Positions 53,489 to 62,256 of a DNA stretch of 64,000 nt are shown here, piece by piece. Numbering within the stretch: position 1 is the first letter of the stretch; every line of letters begins with the position of its first letter. Origin of the DNA: Cytophagales bacterium (GTDB lineage: Bacteria; Bacteroidota; Bacteroidia; Cytophagales; Cyclobacteriaceae); assembly GCA_033344775.1 (NCBI GenBank), contig JAWPMT010000006.1, positions 248,001 to 312,000 of the forward strand. The letters are read 5' to 3'. The position numbers and the translations under genes are program-made. Under the pieces are notes generated by a model. The model was not told the DNA's origin. It was given only the letters and a program-made list of their open reading frames with translations, and made no database searches.

Positions 53489-54607
53489 TTAGACCAGCTT
53501 CTTTTTATACTTTTTCCAAAAGGCAAAAAACGAAGGGAAATATCCTTGCACATCAGCCATCCAGTCTCTAGGCTCCTCTTTACCCGAATAATGCGCATTG
53601 GTCGGATGCTCTTTGAACGTGAATCGAGCGGTAGGAAACACTTGTTTCAAGTCCTGAAACTCTCCTACAAACACTTGTATTCCGGGAATGTTTTTGGACA
53701 GATCAAGCACAAATTCCAGACACTTTTGACTGACTGGATACTTCTCAAAAAAGGAAGGTTCCAGCAACAACACCCGGTTAGCCGAATGATTAGCGTGCCA
53801 ATGCGGGTCAAGGTTATAGTAATTATAAATCAGAATTTCTGCCTCGGCATCTACGTCCAATTCTTGTTGAGTAGGTAAAGAAGTCGTTGCATTGAAATGA
53901 GAAGTAGCTTTCAATTCCTCCGGAACGCAAATCTCGGCGAAATCTTTATAAGCTCTGTCCATGATCGTACCTCGCTGAATCGAATTGAAATACTTGTTGA
54001 CATTTTCCTGATTGGCGTAGTACTTCTTGTTGGCATTGGCACCGGCCACCCATTGCCAGCTAAGTGCATTACTCGCCCAATCGCCATCCAATAAATGATA
54101 ATACATCCACCTGGCGGGCTGTCGCCACTGTGATTGACCAAAATTGCAAGCGATCGCCGCCACATACATTCGCGTATGGTTGTGCATGTACCCCGTTTCG
54201 AAGAGGGTTTTTAAAGCTCGATCCACTGCTTCAATTCCCGTATTAGCCTGCAATAGGGCATCCGGTACTTGATAATGAGTTACAGGTTGCTGCTCCTGTT
54301 TGAGATCTGAGTCAATCAAGTCGCCTTTCGAAATCCATACCTGCTGCCAATAGTCTCTCCAGGCCAGTTCCTGTACGAACTTTTCGGTCTGTTCCCAGGC
54401 CAGGTCCAAACTCATGACATGATCAAAAACCTGCTTGGTTGAAATCACCCCCCTCGAAATATAGGGGCTTAAACGAGTGACAGCACCTTCCTCAAAATTC
54501 CGGGTTCGGGCGTAGAGTACCGGATCAATCGATTGTATCCTGGCTTCGATTTCATTCAGTTCCCTGGGGAAAGTTACTGATGTTTGAAAGTCTACAGTTT
54601 GCTCCAT
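53489..54607 (-). CDS. Photolyase-like FAD-binding protein with C-terminal alpha/beta domain (apparently permuted)
   Basis: The 372-residue protein starts straight in the FAD-binding helical domain (LAWRDYWQQVW near residue 82, GYMHNHTRMYVA, GDWASNALSWQWVAG near 182). It has no N-terminal photolyase alpha/beta domain. Instead the last 110 residues contain a beta-alpha-beta segment (NRVLLLEPSFFEKYPVSQ, then IQVFVGEFQDL) that reads like the missing domain placed at the C-terminus. Because the FAD motifs are well kept, it should bind flavin. The gene is directly coupled to the normal photolyase downstream. A role together with it (light sensing or repair) is inferred. Confidence 0.82.
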   Translation of the reverse strand: MEQTVDFQTSVTFPRELNEIEARIQSIDPVLYARTRNFEEGAVTRLSPYISRGVISTKQVFDHVMSLDLAWEQTEKFVQELAWRDYWQQVWISKGDLIDSDLKQEQQPVTHYQVPDALLQANTGIEAVDRALKTLFETGYMHNHTRMYVAAIACNFGQSQWRQPARWMYYHLLDGDWASNALSWQWVAGANANKKYYANQENVNKYFNSIQRGTIMDRAYKDFAEICVPEELKATSHFNATTSLPTQQELDVDAEAEILIYNYYNLDPHWHANHSANRVLLLEPSFFEKYPVSQKCLEFVLDLSKNIPGIQVFVGEFQDLKQVFPTARFTFKEHPTNAHYSGKEEPRDWMADVQGYFPSFFAFWKKYKKKLV

Positions 54608-54763
54608 TACTCACTTACCAAATCAACACAAGAGGTACTGATTTAGTAGGTGAATTGTTTAGTCTTTTTTCAGCGAATGGAAATCAATCATAAACCTTCG
54701 AAATTTTTATGTTTTTACCATCAAACCTGACCGGACGTAAATTGAAGTGCAGGTCCTCAACTT

Positions 54764-54925
54764 CTATTTTTGTGCCTCCTCTGTGAAGATTTGCACTTGT
54801 CTGCTCATGAACTCCACTTCATCACGATCGAAAGTGAGTGTGTCCCCACGAATAACCAGGTCTCTGGCAACACACATTTCCACACAGCAAGGAGACCTTT
54901 TCTTGATGAATAACCTCATCAGCAT
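54764..54925 (-). CDS. Small ORF, 53 residues, possibly the tail of a frameshifted secreted protein
   Basis: The 485-bp gap between the photolyase-like and RNA-ligase genes holds one credible minus-strand reading. ATG 54925 (or 54919) begins MLMRLFIKKRSPCCVEMCV and ends TFDRDEVEFMSRQVQIF plus a short acidic tail. The upstream 80 bp in another frame reads a signal-like stretch (KKQHLLFLLISLN) after an A6 run, followed by YKYDADEVIHQEKVSLLC. The two frames together would make one plausible small secreted protein, so this may be a frameshifted pseudogene. No promoter was found. Confidence 0.35.
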   Translation of the reverse strand: MLMRLFIKKRSPCCVEMCVARDLVIRGDTLTFDRDEVEFMSRQVQIFTEEAQK

Positions 54926-55092
54926 CGTATTTATACAATTGTTCAGATACCGGATTCAGCGAGATCAATAGGAAAAGTAGATGTTGCTTTTTTCAATTGG
55001 TTTGTTATGCCTTAGGAACGGTTGATCTTTTGATCAAGTATGATTTCTGGATAGGCTGCTCTACTTTTTAACCGGGTTTAACGTAGAATTCG

Positions 55093-55647
55093 TTATCGAA
55101 TTGCAAATGAAAATCGCTGATCCACCTGCCACCCCTTTCCATCATGCTTGAGTAGCACCAGGTCTCTGATTTCAAAATTCATGGATAGTTCTTGCTGCGA
55201 GAAATGTGTCTTTGCCTCAAAGAATTTCGGTTTTTTAAGGTCCCGAAATGCTATGGTCACGTGCGGATGAAAAGGTCGGTCTTTGTAGTCTGCATTGAAC
55301 AAACTCAAATCGAGGCGCATTTGCTTTGCCAATTGCTGTTGCAACTGTTTCAGTACCGGGTTTTCTATCACATCCACAAAAACTACCCTGGGTTCAAAAA
55401 AGTCAAAGTCCCTAAGTCGTACCTCAAAAGGATCCGTGGCTGTTGCGACCTGGCTCAAGCACTGATCCAAAGCTGCTCGCTTTTTGTCATTCCACTTGAA
55501 AGGCATGTGCAGTGTGATATGCGGTGGTGATTTCAAAGCATGACCCGAACCAAAATGCGATTTACAATAGTGTTTCAATTCAGTAATTTGATTCGATTCC
55601 TCTTCAGGAGGAAGTACGGCAATAAAGTAAAGCGAAGCCACCCTCAA
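55093..55647 (-). CDS. 2'-5' RNA ligase / 2H phosphoesterase family protein
   Basis: The 184-residue protein has the two HxT motifs of the 2H superfamily: PPHITLH (H43, T45) and HPHVTIAF (H129, T131), each on a core beta strand. Length and spacing fit the bacterial ThpR/YjcG-like branch. These enzymes open or close 2',3'-cyclic phosphates in RNA or small nucleotides. The physiological substrate is unknown. Confidence 0.88.
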   Translation of the reverse strand: MRVASLYFIAVLPPEEESNQITELKHYCKSHFGSGHALKSPPHITLHMPFKWNDKKRAALDQCLSQVATATDPFEVRLRDFDFFEPRVVFVDVIENPVLKQLQQQLAKQMRLDLSLFNADYKDRPFHPHVTIAFRDLKKPKFFEAKTHFSQQELSMNFEIRDLVLLKHDGKGWQVDQRFSFAIR

Positions 55648-55741
55648 ATCTTATGTTTTTATACATGCCTCCCAAATGTCCAGGGAATTAGGACCATCAG
55701 ATCAAAATATTTCACACTTTTAACCACCCAACATTAAAACC

Positions 55742-56116
55742 ATGAAGACTGAAGTACTAGAAGCAAGTGGCGAAAAGATCCTGCTGATCGACTATGCTGG
55801 TTGTAAAAGTGAAAATGACATGATCCAGATCGTGGATGAAGCTGCTTCACAAATCAGTGACCCAACCATCAAATTTACCTTAAGTGACGTCACTGGGGTG
55901 AAATTCTCATCGGGTTATACTGATCATGTGAAGACGCTGGTCAAAGACGTATTCTATCCTAATACTACTAGAAACGCGATTGTAGGGGTCACCGGTGCCC
56001 AAGGCATGATCGTCAGTGGCATGAACCTCTTTTCACGGTCTCGTCGAAAAATGGTCAGTTTCAGCAATCGGGAAGAAGCGATCGATTACTTGTTAACCGC
56101 ATCCAATGAAGGTTGA
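55742..56116 (+). CDS. STAS-like small protein
   Basis: The 124-residue protein has an alternating beta-alpha pattern typical of STAS/SpoIIAA-like folds: KILLIDYAGC, a KFTLSDVTGVKF strand with the adjoining conserved S/D, an HVKTLVKDVF helix, and a final MVSFSNREEAIDYLL segment. It is close in layout to small Bacteroidota signalling-like proteins. No phosphorylation serine can be assigned. A decayed copy of its C-terminus lies just downstream. Confidence 0.72.
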   Translation: MKTEVLEASGEKILLIDYAGCKSENDMIQIVDEAASQISDPTIKFTLSDVTGVKFSSGYTDHVKTLVKDVFYPNTTRNAIVGVTGAQGMIVSGMNLFSRSRRKMVSFSNREEAIDYLLTASNEG

Positions 56117-56124
56117 AAACCAAA

Positions 56125-56199
56125 TTCTTAAGATCCAAAAGAATCATGGTCAATTTCGATACACGCGAAGTGGCCAATCAGTTCCTTATTGAAGATTAA
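56125..56199 (+). pseudogene. Relic of a duplicated STAS-like gene
   Basis: Starting 9 bp after the STAS-like gene, one frame reads a 24-residue tail (FLRSKRI then MVNFDTREVANQFLIED). It closely follows the end of the STAS-like protein (MVSFSNREEAIDYLL preceded by RSRRK). The rest of the copy is missing. This marks a former tandem duplication that was mostly deleted. Only the tail remains, so no product is expected. Confidence 0.6.
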
Positions 56200-56332
56200 T
56201 TGGCTGCCATATCCGTATTTGACCGATTAAAATTTTAGGTTTTGGTGGTCCTGCAGTTTTCGGATACTTTTAATTGCTAAATCAATTACCTCAATTAACC
56301 TAGCGATTCAATTCCATCTTAGATCTGCAGAC

Positions 56333-58780
56333 ATGAAAAAATCCATCACTTTATGGGCACTGATCCTGTGCCTCGTTTTTTCGGCAGCCAGCCAAAAAAA
56401 GAAAAAGCAAGCGACACCTACACCCAAGGCGACTGTTGCTTCTTTCACTTCCAAAATGACCCGTCATGACGGCTTTTTCAATTTCTTTTCTGATGAAAAG
56501 CAAGGGAAAATCTACCTGCTCATCGAGAACCTCGGGCAAGAATTTCTTTACGTCAACTCACTGGCCGCTGGTGTAGGCTCCAATGACATAGGACTGGACC
56601 GGGGCCAATTGGGCAATGAGCGTGTGGTAAGATTCGAAAGACATGGCAATAAAGTGCTCATGATCCAGCCTAATCAGGGCTATCGCGCCGTAAGCGACAA
56701 CTACGACGAAGTGAAATCCGTGGCAGAGGCCTTTGCTTCCTCCGCCATCGGTGGATTCACGATCAAAATGGAAGACGGCAATAATTTGTTGGTGGACATC
56801 ACAGACTTTCTCCTTAGAGATTCACATGGCATCAGCCAACGACTGAAAAGAACCCAACAGGGTAGCTATAGCCTGGATAAAACCAGGTCTGCAGTTTACT
56901 TACCTGCTACCTTCAATTTCCCGAAGAACACAGAATTTGAGTCCATCCTTACATTCAGAGGTGTGGCGCAGGGAGCCTGGATCCGATCTGTCGCCCCGAG
57001 CTCAGATGCCATCACGGTTCGTACGCACCATTCCTTAATCGAACTACCAGATGACAATTATGAACCTAGAGAATTTGATCCAAGGTCAGGTTTCATTTCC
57101 ATGTCCTATCAGGATTACGCTACACCCATCGAAGATGCACTGGTCAAAAGGTTGATCATTCGTCACAGGCTTCAGAAAAAAGACCCTTCAGCCGCTAGAA
57201 GTGAGCCCGTAGAACCGATCATTTATTACCTGGACCGTGGGGCTCCGGAGCCGATTCGTTCTGCGCTGATTGACGGAGCCAAGTGGTGGAATCAAGCTTT
57301 TGAGGCAGCTGGATTTATCAATGCATTCCGTGTGGAAGTCATGCCGGAAGGCGCGCATCCGCTGGATGTTCGTTACAATATCATTCAATGGGTACATCGT
57401 TCTACCAGAGGTTGGTCTTACGGTAGTTCAGTCGTAGATCCACGAACAGGTGAGATCCTTAAAGGACATGTGAGTCTCGGCTCTTTGCGTGTAAGACAGG
57501 ATTTCCTAATTGCAGAAGGATTGTTAAACCCTTACGAGTCTGGAGGAGAAGTACCTAATGACATGAAGGAAATGGCACTCGCTCGTTTGCGACAGTTATC
57601 CGCACATGAGGTGGGTCACACCATTGGACTGGTGCACAATTTTGCTTCAAGTATCAACAACCGTGCTTCGGTTATGGATTATCCCCATCCTTACATCAAA
57701 ATGGATGCACAAGGAAACATTGACCTGAGTGAAGCGTACGATACCAACATCGGAGAATGGGACAAAATAGCCATTCGCTTTGGGTATGGTGAGTTTGATT
57801 CCATGGATGATGCACGACAGGTACTCGATCAGGCGTTCGCCGAGGGTTTCCGACACATTTCCGATCGGGATGCACGACCTACCAATGGTGCTCATCCTGT
57901 AGCGCATTTGTGGGATAATGGTACAAGTGCCGCAGAAGAACTGAACCGAATGATGGATATCCGTAGCAAGATTATCAGCAACTTCGGTGATAAAGCCATT
58001 CGGGAAGGGCGACCTATGTCAGACATTGAGAATGTTTTGGTGCCGATGTATTTGTTCCATCGCTATCAAGTCGATGCGACTGCTAAGATTGTCGGTGGGC
58101 TAAACTACAATTACAAAGTACGCGGTGATGAACAGGTTTCTACCGAATTCATCCCAGGCGCTGATCAGGTCGCAGCATTAGATGCCCTGATCGCTACGCT
58201 GAAGCCGGAAGCATTAAGATTACCTGAAAGCCTGCTGAAGATGATCCCTCCGGTCGCTCAAGGTTATTCCAAGGGCCGAGAAAATTTTGTTTCCAAAGCC
58301 GGCCCGGCATTTGATTATTTCGCGGCGGCGGAAACAGCCAGTAGCTTACCGATCATGTTTTTGCTGAATGCGCATCGGGCCAATCGCCTGGAAATGCTGA
58401 AAGCCAGAAACAATGATCAACCTGGATTGAGTACCATTCTCAATAAACTGACCTCCGCGACCTGGAAATCTCCAGCGGCCGATGCGCAGGATCGTGCACT
58501 ACAGAAAATTGTGGAAATGGAGTATGTGGAAGGCTTGATGAAGCTTTATACCCATAAAGATGCCTATGATGACATCAAAGCAATGGCCAGAAATGAATTG
58601 GTCAACATTCAGAAGTATGCAAAGGCACGCAACGATTACTATTATAGCTATGCTGCAGAGAAAATCGGCGCTTTCCTGGAAGATCCCGGCGATTTCAAAG
58701 GAGGTCCAATGATCAAAGCACCGGATGGTTCTCCGATTGGAAGCCACCAGCATTCCGCTTTATGTTCACATGGATATTGA
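56333..58780 (+). CDS. Zinc-dependent metalloprotease of the DUF5117/DUF4953 type
   Basis: The 815-residue protein has a signal peptide (MKKSITLWALILCLVFSAASQ). The catalytic zinc motif HEVGHTIGLVHNF (425-437) is HExxHxxGxxH-like. The N-terminal region (about 40-330) corresponds to DUF5117, and the C-terminal half carries the DUF4953 catalytic part with VMDYPHPYIK downstream of the zinc motif, the Met-turn region. Similar proteins are common and secreted in Bacteroidota. They are thought to be peptidases of unknown target. A His-rich tail (GSHQHSALCSHGY) could bind metal. A strong terminator follows. Confidence 0.9.
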   Translation: MKKSITLWALILCLVFSAASQKKKKQATPTPKATVASFTSKMTRHDGFFNFFSDEKQGKIYLLIENLGQEFLYVNSLAAGVGSNDIGLDRGQLGNERVVRFERHGNKVLMIQPNQGYRAVSDNYDEVKSVAEAFASSAIGGFTIKMEDGNNLLVDITDFLLRDSHGISQRLKRTQQGSYSLDKTRSAVYLPATFNFPKNTEFESILTFRGVAQGAWIRSVAPSSDAITVRTHHSLIELPDDNYEPREFDPRSGFISMSYQDYATPIEDALVKRLIIRHRLQKKDPSAARSEPVEPIIYYLDRGAPEPIRSALIDGAKWWNQAFEAAGFINAFRVEVMPEGAHPLDVRYNIIQWVHRSTRGWSYGSSVVDPRTGEILKGHVSLGSLRVRQDFLIAEGLLNPYESGGEVPNDMKEMALARLRQLSAHEVGHTIGLVHNFASSINNRASVMDYPHPYIKMDAQGNIDLSEAYDTNIGEWDKIAIRFGYGEFDSMDDARQVLDQAFAEGFRHISDRDARPTNGAHPVAHLWDNGTSAAEELNRMMDIRSKIISNFGDKAIREGRPMSDIENVLVPMYLFHRYQVDATAKIVGGLNYNYKVRGDEQVSTEFIPGADQVAALDALIATLKPEALRLPESLLKMIPPVAQGYSKGRENFVSKAGPAFDYFAAAETASSLPIMFLLNAHRANRLEMLKARNNDQPGLSTILNKLTSATWKSPAADAQDRALQKIVEMEYVEGLMKLYTHKDAYDDIKAMARNELVNIQKYAKARNDYYYSYAAEKIGAFLEDPGDFKGGPMIKAPDGSPIGSHQHSALCSHGY

Positions 58781-58807
58781 GCGATAGGTCAATCTGAATA
58801 TATCAAG

Positions 58808-58840
58808 AGAGCGCTTCATTGATTGGAGCGCTCTTTTTTA
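58808..58840 (+). terminator. Intrinsic terminator
   Basis: AGAGCGC (58808-58814) pairs with GCGCTCT (58828-58834), followed by a T-run. It lies 28 bp after the stop of the zinc protease and just before the end of the small minus-strand peptide gene. Confidence 0.85.
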
Positions 58841-58858
58841 TGGGACTAATGTCCACCA

Positions 58859-58975
58859 TTAACCCATACCGCTGCAAGAGCGATCATCATCCCCGCCTTT
58901 GATCTGAGCCATTTGTTGGCTTGTCAACTTGTTAAGTGAGTCTCTGGAGTTTCGCTTAAGTTTATTTAGCATCAT
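58859..58975 (-). CDS. Double-glycine leader peptide (bacteriocin/RiPP-precursor-like, 38 residues)
   Basis: ATG 58975 (or ATG 58972) begins a leader rich in Lys/Arg/Asn. It continues LNKLTSQQMAQIKGG, which matches the double-glycine secretion leader (L-x-x-x-M-x-x-I-x-GG). Cleavage after GG would release a ten-residue core, DDDRSCSGMG, with one cysteine and an acidic start. In Bacteroidota such leaders direct export by C39-peptidase ABC transporters, and some cores are modified. No transporter, modifying enzyme or immunity gene lies in this window. The core is unusually short, so it may be a signalling peptide rather than a bacteriocin. Confidence 0.6.
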   Translation of the reverse strand: MMLNKLKRNSRDSLNKLTSQQMAQIKGGDDDRSCSGMG

Positions 58976-59060
58976 TGTAGTTATTTAGTTGAGTAATTAA
59001 TTCTTGAGAATAACGCTGTTCACAGGTTTAAATTTCATGCATTTCTTTTCGAGTTAAGTC

Positions 59061-59068
59061 TACCTTTG
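59061..59068 (+). promoter_or_regulatory. -7 box just before the M16 peptidase start
   Basis: TACCTTTG fits TANNTTTG exactly and ends 5 nt before the ATG at 59074, so the mRNA should have almost no leader. Confidence 0.55.
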
Positions 59069-59073
59069 CCGCT

Positions 59074-60312
59074 ATGATCAAATTCGAGGAGTTTCGGCTG
59101 GACAATGGATTACAAGTCATCGTGCATGAAGATTCCAACTCCATGCAGGTATGTCTGAACATTCTTTATCATGTCGGCGCCAGAAACGAGAACCCCGAGC
59201 GAACAGGTTTTGCGCACCTTTTTGAACACCTCATGTTTGGAGGGTCCAAAAATATTCCTTCGTTCGATGAGCCGCTGCAGGCAGTAGGTGGTGACAATAA
59301 TGCTTTTACCGGCAATGACTTCACCAATTACTACACGACCATTCCATCTACCAATGTAGAAACCGCCTTCTGGCTCGAATCAGACCGTATGTTGAGTCTT
59401 TCTTTCGATCCGGAAGTATTGGAAGTTCAACGCAGTGTGGTCATTGAAGAATTCAAAGAACGTTATTTGAATCAACCTTACGGAGACGTTTGGATGAAGC
59501 TTCGTCCAGAGGCCTACAAGGTGCACCCCTATCGTTGGGCGACCATCGGTAGGGAGATCAGCCATATCGAAAAGGCCACGATGGATGATGTAAAAGATTT
59601 CTTCGGTAAGTTTTACGGACCTAATAACGCGACACTGGTATTGGCAGGAGGGATCACCTTGAAAGAAGCCAAACGCCTCTCTGAGAAATGGTTCGGACCC
59701 ATCCCTGCCATCAAGGTGGGAAATAAAGACATTCCGCAAGAGCCAAGACAGGAGAAACATCGACTGGTGGAAGTAACCGCGGATGTCCCAACTAAAGCCC
59801 TTTACAAGTCTTTTCACATGCCAGGGCGGTCTGAAAAAAAGTATCATACGGCTGACTTACTGAGCGACTTGCTTGGAAGGGGAAAATCTTCACCGTTGTA
59901 CCGTGAGTTGGTGAATGATCAGCGAATGTTCCACTCGATATCGGCCTATGTGGTTGGTAGTGCAGATCCCGGACTTCTTATGATTGAGGGCAAACTGAAA
60001 GATGATACCACTTTCGAAGCTGCGGAAGAAGGCATCAATAAAGTGCTAACCTCCATACGTTCAGGAGAAGTTGATGAGGAATCGGTGGATCGCATCAAAA
60101 GCCAGGCGGAGGCTTCTATTGCTTTTGGAGAAGTGGAATTATTGAACCGCGCTGTTGGTCTTGCTTTTAGTGATTTTCTAGGCGATCCTAACCTGATCAA
60201 TCAAGAGTTATCCATCGTTCAGGATGTCAGTAAAAAAGACTTGCTGGATATGGCCAATGATATCTTATTAGAAGACAACACCACTACTTTACACTATCAT
60301 AAAGCAAATTAG
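59074..60312 (+). CDS. M16-family zinc peptidase (insulinase-like)
   Basis: The 412-residue protein has the inverted zinc motif HLFEH at residues 48-52 (HxxEH with E51 as the base). The third ligand is E125 or E126 in VIEEFKERYLNQ. It has only the active half and one C-terminal domain, so it resembles the single-unit M16B subunits that pair or act alone. There is no signal peptide, so it is probably cytoplasmic. Its stop is 3 bp before the start of ispF, which suggests one operon. Confidence 0.92.
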   Translation: MIKFEEFRLDNGLQVIVHEDSNSMQVCLNILYHVGARNENPERTGFAHLFEHLMFGGSKNIPSFDEPLQAVGGDNNAFTGNDFTNYYTTIPSTNVETAFWLESDRMLSLSFDPEVLEVQRSVVIEEFKERYLNQPYGDVWMKLRPEAYKVHPYRWATIGREISHIEKATMDDVKDFFGKFYGPNNATLVLAGGITLKEAKRLSEKWFGPIPAIKVGNKDIPQEPRQEKHRLVEVTADVPTKALYKSFHMPGRSEKKYHTADLLSDLLGRGKSSPLYRELVNDQRMFHSISAYVVGSADPGLLMIEGKLKDDTTFEAAEEGINKVLTSIRSGEVDEESVDRIKSQAEASIAFGEVELLNRAVGLAFSDFLGDPNLINQELSIVQDVSKKDLLDMANDILLEDNTTTLHYHKAN

Positions 60313-60315
60313 TGC

Positions 60316-60801
60316 ATGAAACCTAACTTCAGAATTGGCTACGGATACGATGTACACCGACTGGCAGAAGGCGTCCCCTTTTGGCTAGGAGGCATTCAAA
60401 TTAAGCATACCCACGGCGCTTATGGACATTCGGATGCGGATGTATTGATCCATGTCATTTGTGATGCTCTGTTGGGCGCAGCAAACATGCGAGATATTGG
60501 ATACCACTTCTCCGATACCGACCCTCAATTCAAAGGGATCGATAGTAAGATCTTGCTCAGAGATGTGGTGAAATTGCTGGATGACGCAGGGTATGGCATT
60601 GGCAACATCGATGCAACTGTATGCTTGCAGGCCCCGAAAATTATGCCCTACATCGAAGACATGAAAGTCTGTCTGGCGGAAGTCATGTCCATTCCGGTAG
60701 AAGATGTTTCTGTGAAAGCAACAACCACTGAGAAATTAGGATTCGTAGGCACCAAAGAGGGCGTTTCTGCACATGCAGTGGCGTTGATTTATAAGAAATA
60801 A
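60316..60801 (+). CDS. ispF: 2-C-methyl-D-erythritol 2,4-cyclodiphosphate synthase
   Basis: The 161-residue protein is a full-length IspF. The zinc ligands are D12 and H14 in GYDVHRL and H46 in DVLIHVICD, at the spacing known from E. coli. The substrate loop HSDAD and the C-terminal TTTEKLGFVG segment are present. IspF makes the cyclic diphosphate intermediate of the MEP isoprenoid pathway in the cytoplasm. It lies 3 bp after the M16 gene and shares its transcript. The other MEP genes are not in the window. Confidence 0.97.
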   Translation: MKPNFRIGYGYDVHRLAEGVPFWLGGIQIKHTHGAYGHSDADVLIHVICDALLGAANMRDIGYHFSDTDPQFKGIDSKILLRDVVKLLDDAGYGIGNIDATVCLQAPKIMPYIEDMKVCLAEVMSIPVEDVSVKATTTEKLGFVGTKEGVSAHAVALIYKK

Positions 60802-60878
60802 GAGTAAGCCAAGTCAACTATACGAGGGTGAAACGCATAACTCCTTGTTCGTTCCCGGCTTTGTTTTTAGGAATGGAA

Positions 60879-62255
60879 TTAAGGTTCTAGAAAGAAGAAC
60901 CCTTTGTGACGATTGCAAGGGTTGTAAAATTCTATCAGGCCTTCGATGGTAAGCGCTTCCAATAGATAAACCTGATTTCCTTCAAAAATAAGATCGGTAA
61001 GTTTTGTTACCGCATCCATTTGTTCTTCACTCAATTGATCTTGTCGAAAAAATGTGTCGAGAAAATTGAAGGTCGCAAGATTACCTTGTTGCGAATATTC
61101 GTATTCTCGAAAGATAAAGTCCACATTATTTAATTCGTCAACCGTTATCCAGCCAAGTGCCCTCAAGGTACTACCATCATTGAGTGGTACTCCGTTGTAA
61201 ACTTGAAACGCCACGACATCCGGTAACAACGCGGTGATTGCGTCAGAAATAGGATCATCATTTTCATCATAGATAAATCCTGCATTGACATTCCCGAATG
61301 AGTCTTCTCCAAAGTTGGAATGAGTAGCTGCCAGAGAACTGGTCAGCGTGAAATTGCCTAGTCCCGCTGCGTTACCGCTAGTAAATGTCGTCAATGAGTC
61401 GACCTGCCCGGTGCAAAAGCTGGAAGCGATGCGATCAATGTTTTCGATGGGAATGCGATCAAATGTGATCTGATTACCTTGAAATGAAATGGAGCGAGAA
61501 TTTGCCAATACAACGTCTTCCCCTCTGATGGAAAACACACTGGAATGATCGATTTCTTCCCGGCTCGGACTCGAGAGAATTTCGTCAATGCTTTGACCTG
61601 CCACGATTCCTTGAATACTAATCCGACGTAGGTCCAGGTCCATAGCCATGGATACGGTTGCATCAATGTCTTGCAAATACATGTTGTATTGCACGAAATT
61701 TCCTGCTCCTGCTAAGTTTTGTTGTCTGAAAATCCCTTGTTGTAGCAGTGTTATTGCTTCGGTAGAGATCAAGCTCGGATCAGTACTGGCTGCCGGTTGA
61801 AAAACAATCACAGATCCATCTGTCTTACTATCGAATACCAGGTTGCCATTGTCTTCTTCATCGAAGATGAATTCAAATTCGCCTCCAAAAGAGGTTTCAT
61901 TCAATTCAAACAAGTAATGAAAGACACCATAAGTTTCTAACACTAACTCTACGCCAGAGCCTACATCTATGCGATAGGAGATAATGTGATCCCGGAATTC
62001 TCCATCGTTGGCAGGTACATCTGACTGAATCCGGACATTGCCCTGGCGATCAAAATCCATAATGATCAGGTAATCTCCTCCCAAACTATTAGGACGATAA
62101 TCTATGCGCCAACCATTGGCAGGAGCCACCAAGAGGTCCTCCATTTCTTCGATTGCATCCGATACACGTTCCTCCACCGGAGGGAGTTTTGGGTCGTCAT
62201 TGAATTGACAACCAAACATGAAAACGAGTAAGAAAATTGGATACAGTTTTCTCAT
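60879..62255 (-). CDS. DUF4302-domain lipoprotein
   Basis: The 458-residue protein has a lipobox near FMFGC (C16) and a DUF4302-type N-terminal pattern: a VSDAIEEMEDLLVAPANGW stretch, then WRIDYRPNSLGG and DYLIIMDFDRQGNV. DUF4302 lipoproteins lie in SusC/SusD-like loci and are thought to sit on the outer membrane. The gene starts one base after the end of the metallohydrolase lipoprotein gene, so it is the third gene of the cassette. Function is unknown. Confidence 0.82.
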   Translation of the reverse strand: MRKLYPIFLLVFMFGCQFNDDPKLPPVEERVSDAIEEMEDLLVAPANGWRIDYRPNSLGGDYLIIMDFDRQGNVRIQSDVPANDGEFRDHIISYRIDVGSGVELVLETYGVFHYLFELNETSFGGEFEFIFDEEDNGNLVFDSKTDGSVIVFQPAASTDPSLISTEAITLLQQGIFRQQNLAGAGNFVQYNMYLQDIDATVSMAMDLDLRRISIQGIVAGQSIDEILSSPSREEIDHSSVFSIRGEDVVLANSRSISFQGNQITFDRIPIENIDRIASSFCTGQVDSLTTFTSGNAAGLGNFTLTSSLAATHSNFGEDSFGNVNAGFIYDENDDPISDAITALLPDVVAFQVYNGVPLNDGSTLRALGWITVDELNNVDFIFREYEYSQQGNLATFNFLDTFFRQDQLSEEQMDAVTKLTDLIFEGNQVYLLEALTIEGLIEFYNPCNRHKGFFFLEP

Positions 62256-62256
62256 A

